Source: Candidatus Eremiobacterota bacterium
GTDB taxonomy: Bacteria > Vulcanimicrobiota > CADAWZ01 > Ess09-12
DNA length: 64,000 nt
Reading direction: 5' to 3'
Assembly (NCBI GenBank): GCA_031082125.1
Contig: JAVHLM010000005.1
Span: 124,001-188,000 of the forward strand
Each line of letters starts with the position of its first letter. Positions within the stretch are counted from its first letter, which is position 1. The translations under genes were made by a program, and so were the position numbers. The notes under the pieces are model-generated. The model saw nothing but the letters and a program-made list of their open reading frames with translations. It was not told the DNA's origin and did no database searches. Shown piece after piece: positions 62,006 through 64,000 of this stretch.

Positions 62006-62599
62006 ATGACAGCGATATCAACTGAAGCAGTAAAGGAATTACGGGAAAAGAGCGGGGCAGGAGTCATGGAGTGCCGCAACGCCCTGGTGAAGGCAGGGGG
62101 CGACATGGAAAAGGCCCAGGAGATACTCAGGCAGAAAGGCATTGAGAAGGCTGAGAAGAAGAAGGACAGAGTCACCAAGGAGGGCAAGATCGAAGCCTAT
62201 GTCCACATGAACAAGATAGGAGTTTTACTTGAGATAAACTGTGAGACCGATTTCGTGGCACGAAACGAGCTCTTCGGTAACCTGGCCAAGGAGATTGCTC
62301 TCCAGATAGCCGCCCAGGGGCCCCAGTACATCTCCCGGGACAGGATCCCTCCGGATGTCATTGAGAAGCAGAAGGAAGTCATCAAGAAAGTGGCTCAGGA
62401 CGAAGGCAAGCCCGCAAACATCCTGGAAAGAGTGGTGGAAGGAAAGCTGGAAAAGTTCTTCAGGACTGTATGCCTGCTTGAGCAGGCATATATCCGTGAC
62501 GAGGACAGGAAGATATCCGATCTTATCCAGGATGTGATTGCAAAGCTCGGCGAAAACATCTCGGTAAACCGCTTCGTCAGGTATGTTCTTGGAGAGTAG
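62006..62599 (+). CDS. tsf: Elongation factor Ts (short form)
   Basis: A 197-aa guanine-nucleotide exchange factor for EF-Tu. The N-terminal UBA-like part ([29 protein letters not shown]) and the TDFVARNE core that inserts into EF-Tu are intact. It is about 200 residues as in Thermus and many other phyla, instead of the 280-residue E. coli type, so one of the two subdomains of the core is absent. The start ATG at 62006 has AAGGAGG upstream. Confidence 0.96.
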   Translation: MTAISTEAVKELREKSGAGVMECRNALVKAGGDMEKAQEILRQKGIEKAEKKKDRVTKEGKIEAYVHMNKIGVLLEINCETDFVARNELFGNLAKEIALQIAAQGPQYISRDRIPPDVIEKQKEVIKKVAQDEGKPANILERVVEGKLEKFFRTVCLLEQAYIRDEDRKISDLIQDVIAKLGENISVNRFVRYVLGE

Positions 62600-62600
62600 C

Positions 62601-63311
62601 ATGGAATCTCGTTTTCACACCATACTGTTAAAGCTCAGCGGTGAGGCCTTCTGCGGCACGAAAGGGTTCGGCCTTGACAAGGACACTATCGGGCAGATTG
62701 CCAGGGAAGTGCAGGGCGTGGTGGAGCTGGGGGTAAGAATCGCCGTGGTGATAGGCGGGGGAAACTTCTGGCGCGGGAGGGAGGCAGGCGACATGGCCCG
62801 CACCACTGCCGATACCATAGGCATGATTGCCACGGTTATCAATGCTCTTGCACTCCAGGAGGCCCTTGAGAAGAACCGGGTCACGACAAGAATCCAGTCA
62901 GCCATTGAGATGAAGCAGGTGGCAGAGCCCTTTATCCTGAGGAGGGCACTCAGGCACCTTGAGAAGGGCCGCGTGGTGATATTTGCCGGCGGCACGGGAA
63001 ACCCCTATTTTACCACCGATACTACGGCAGCACTCAGGGCGCTTGAGATCGGTGCGCAGGCCATCCTTAAAGCGACGCTTGTTGACGGGGTCTATGACAA
63101 GGACCCCCATAAATATGATGATGCTGAAAAATTTGAAGAGGTCACCTACCTGGAAGTGCTCCAGAGGGGCCTCAAGGTGATGGATTCGACGGCTGTCTCT
63201 CTCTGCATGGACAACAAGCTTCCCATTTATGTCTTTAACATCAGGGAGTACGGCTCCGTGAAGAGGCTGCTCACAGGTGAAAAGATGGGCACATTGGTGA
63301 AGGAGGGATAA
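62601..63311 (+). CDS. pyrH: Uridylate kinase
   Basis: A 236-aa UMP kinase of the amino-acid-kinase family, making UDP from [29 protein letters not shown] and [17 protein letters not shown] blocks are family hallmarks, with [13 protein letters not shown] as the later nucleotide motif. Start ATG 62601 is one base after the tsf stop region, with GGAGAG ahead; an upstream ATG (62583) would overlap tsf. Between tsf and frr as in most bacteria. Confidence 0.97.
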   Translation: MESRFHTILLKLSGEAFCGTKGFGLDKDTIGQIAREVQGVVELGVRIAVVIGGGNFWRGREAGDMARTTADTIGMIATVINALALQEALEKNRVTTRIQSAIEMKQVAEPFILRRALRHLEKGRVVIFAGGTGNPYFTTDTTAALRALEIGAQAILKATLVDGVYDKDPHKYDDAEKFEEVTYLEVLQRGLKVMDSTAVSLCMDNKLPIYVFNIREYGSVKRLLTGEKMGTLVKEG

Positions 63312-63313
63312 TT

Positions 63314-63874
63314 GTGATAGATCCGGCTCTGTTGAAAACGATGGAAGAAAAAATGCAGAAGTCTATTGAGGTGTTCAAGAAGGACCTTTCAGGCATCAGG
63401 ACGGGAAGGGCCACGCCGGCGCTCCTTGACAGGATCCAGGCCGATGCCTACGGCTCGCCCATGCCGCTCAACCAGCTTGCAAACATTGCAGTGCCCGATG
63501 CAAGGAGCATGGTGATACAGCCATGGGACAAGACTCTCCTTGGTGCCATAGAAAAGGCAATCCTGAAATCCGATATAGGCATTCATCCCGTCAATGACGG
63601 CAATGCCATCCGCCTCGCCATCCCTCCCCTCACCGAAGAGAGGAGGAAAGACCTTGTCAAGGTCGTCAAGAAGAAGTCAGAGGAAGGAAAGGTGTCGCTC
63701 CGCAATATAAGGCGCGAGGTGAACGACGACCTGAAGAAGCTTGAAAAGGCCGGCACCGCCTCTGAGGACGAGGCAAGGAAGACCACGGAAAAAGTGCAGA
63801 AGATCACCGACAAGTACATCAAGGATTTTGATGAGATGGCTTCCCATAAAGAGAGAGAGATAATGGAGATTTGA
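63314..63874 (+). CDS. frr: Ribosome recycling factor
   Basis: A 186-aa factor that splits post-termination ribosomes with EF-G. GIRTGRATPALLDRI (residues 27-41), YGSPMPLNQLANI and LTEERRKDLVKVVKK are conserved. The start is GTG 63314, 2 bp after the pyrH stop, with AGGAGGG as ribosome site. Confidence 0.97.
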   Translation: MIDPALLKTMEEKMQKSIEVFKKDLSGIRTGRATPALLDRIQADAYGSPMPLNQLANIAVPDARSMVIQPWDKTLLGAIEKAILKSDIGIHPVNDGNAIRLAIPPLTEERRKDLVKVVKKKSEEGKVSLRNIRREVNDDLKKLEKAGTASEDEARKTTEKVQKITDKYIKDFDEMASHKEREIMEI

Positions 63875-64000
63875 GCGTTATCGGCTTTTCTTATACTGAA
63901 GGCATGAAACTGCTCCGCGAGCGCTCCCTTTACCCCTACAGAATAATCGTGGTAAAGCCCCCCAGGGCAGCATTCGGCAAGGGATGGCTCAGGATAATCG
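63871..64000 (+). CDS. Start of an unidentified ORF after frr (cut by window end)
   Basis: The frame is open from TTG 63871 (overlapping the frr stop) through ATG 63904 to the window end. It would encode SVIGFSYTEG... YPYRIIVVKPP. It is not UppS or CdsA, the usual genes downstream of frr. Only 43 codons are visible, so the start and family cannot be decided; ATG 63904 is the conservative start. Confidence 0.35.
   Translation, partial: MSVIGFSYTEGMKLLRERSLYPYRIIVVKPPRAAFGKGWLRII

Noticed and set aside
1-64000. tRNA, rRNA, CRISPR, transposase, integrase or prophage genes
   Set aside because: None recognised on reading; apart from the tmRNA no tRNA-like cloverleaf was noticed, but a covariance scan would be decisive.

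Overview
This is a gene-dense bacterial chromosomal segment (I estimate GC in the high 50s %) with about 56 protein genes, one tmRNA and no rRNA, tRNA, CRISPR array, insertion sequence or prophage that I can recognise. Housekeeping genes are bacterial and ordinary: tig-clpP-clpX, valS, ssrA, miaB, hslU, rpsB-tsf-pyrH-frr. The accessory content is rich in HD-GYP c-di-GMP phosphodiesterases, GAF/PAS histidine kinases, TPR, ankyrin and BTAD regulators, type IV pilus motor genes, lipoproteins with a Gly-rich linker, and Gly/Met-rich low-complexity proteins. This mix suggests a poorly cultured deep-branching lineage with a complex signalling repertoire (Eremiobacterota/Xenobia-like or Riflebacteria-like would fit). 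The sequence alone does not settle the phylum.

Layout. 1-8.5 kb: trigger factor (5' truncated), ClpP and ClpX, then two overlapping membrane HD-GYP genes coupled to valS. 8.6-15.7 kb: a small glycine-rich membrane protein, a secreted TPR protein, a degenerate-PHP/HAD fusion, a PMT/ArnT-type glycosyltransferase, and two adjacent PilT-like ATPases, of which one is canonical and one has lost conserved boxes. 15.8-22.4 kb: yqeC-mocA-yqeB genes for maturation of selenium-dependent molybdenum hydroxylases, followed by a UshA-like nucleotidase and a tandem M16 protease. 22.4-26 kb: a PilC/GspF pilus platform protein and a very unusual receiver/HD-GYP/TPR/BTAD fusion. 26-31.4 kb: tmRNA, a knotted-type carbamoyltransferase, a PocR-PAS histidine kinase with its receiver, an ankyrin lipoprotein and a DUF2141 protein.

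31.6-36.2 kb: a secreted beta-propeller-like protein, a clan GH-A lipoprotein, a Met/Gln-rich protein with silk-like Ala/Gly repeats, and a zinc-ribbon helical protein preceded by a terminator-like hairpin. 36.2-43.7 kb: RNase D with a second PMT-type glycosyltransferase, a Znu-like ABC transporter without its binding protein coupled to YjbQ, a small membrane protein, a YkuE-like phosphoesterase and a flavodoxin-type reductase. 43.8-48.3 kb: an ECF sigma factor, a double-zinc-motif anti-sigma factor, a transmembrane Ser/Thr kinase and an alkaline-phosphatase-superfamily enzyme with unusual motif order. 48.6-54.7 kb: an unknown membrane protein, long-form HPF, a nucleotidyltransferase-like protein, a CxxCxGxG mini-protein, CtpA and MiaB. 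54.7-64 kb: a five-GAF histidine kinase, a secreted GATase-like protein overlapping hslU (no hslV beside it), then rpsB-tsf-pyrH-frr and the start of one more ORF.

Promoters that can be read by eye share an extended -10 element (TGnTAYAAT). c-di-GMP turnover (three HD-GYP proteins) beside pilus genes suggests control of surface motility, but this is inference.
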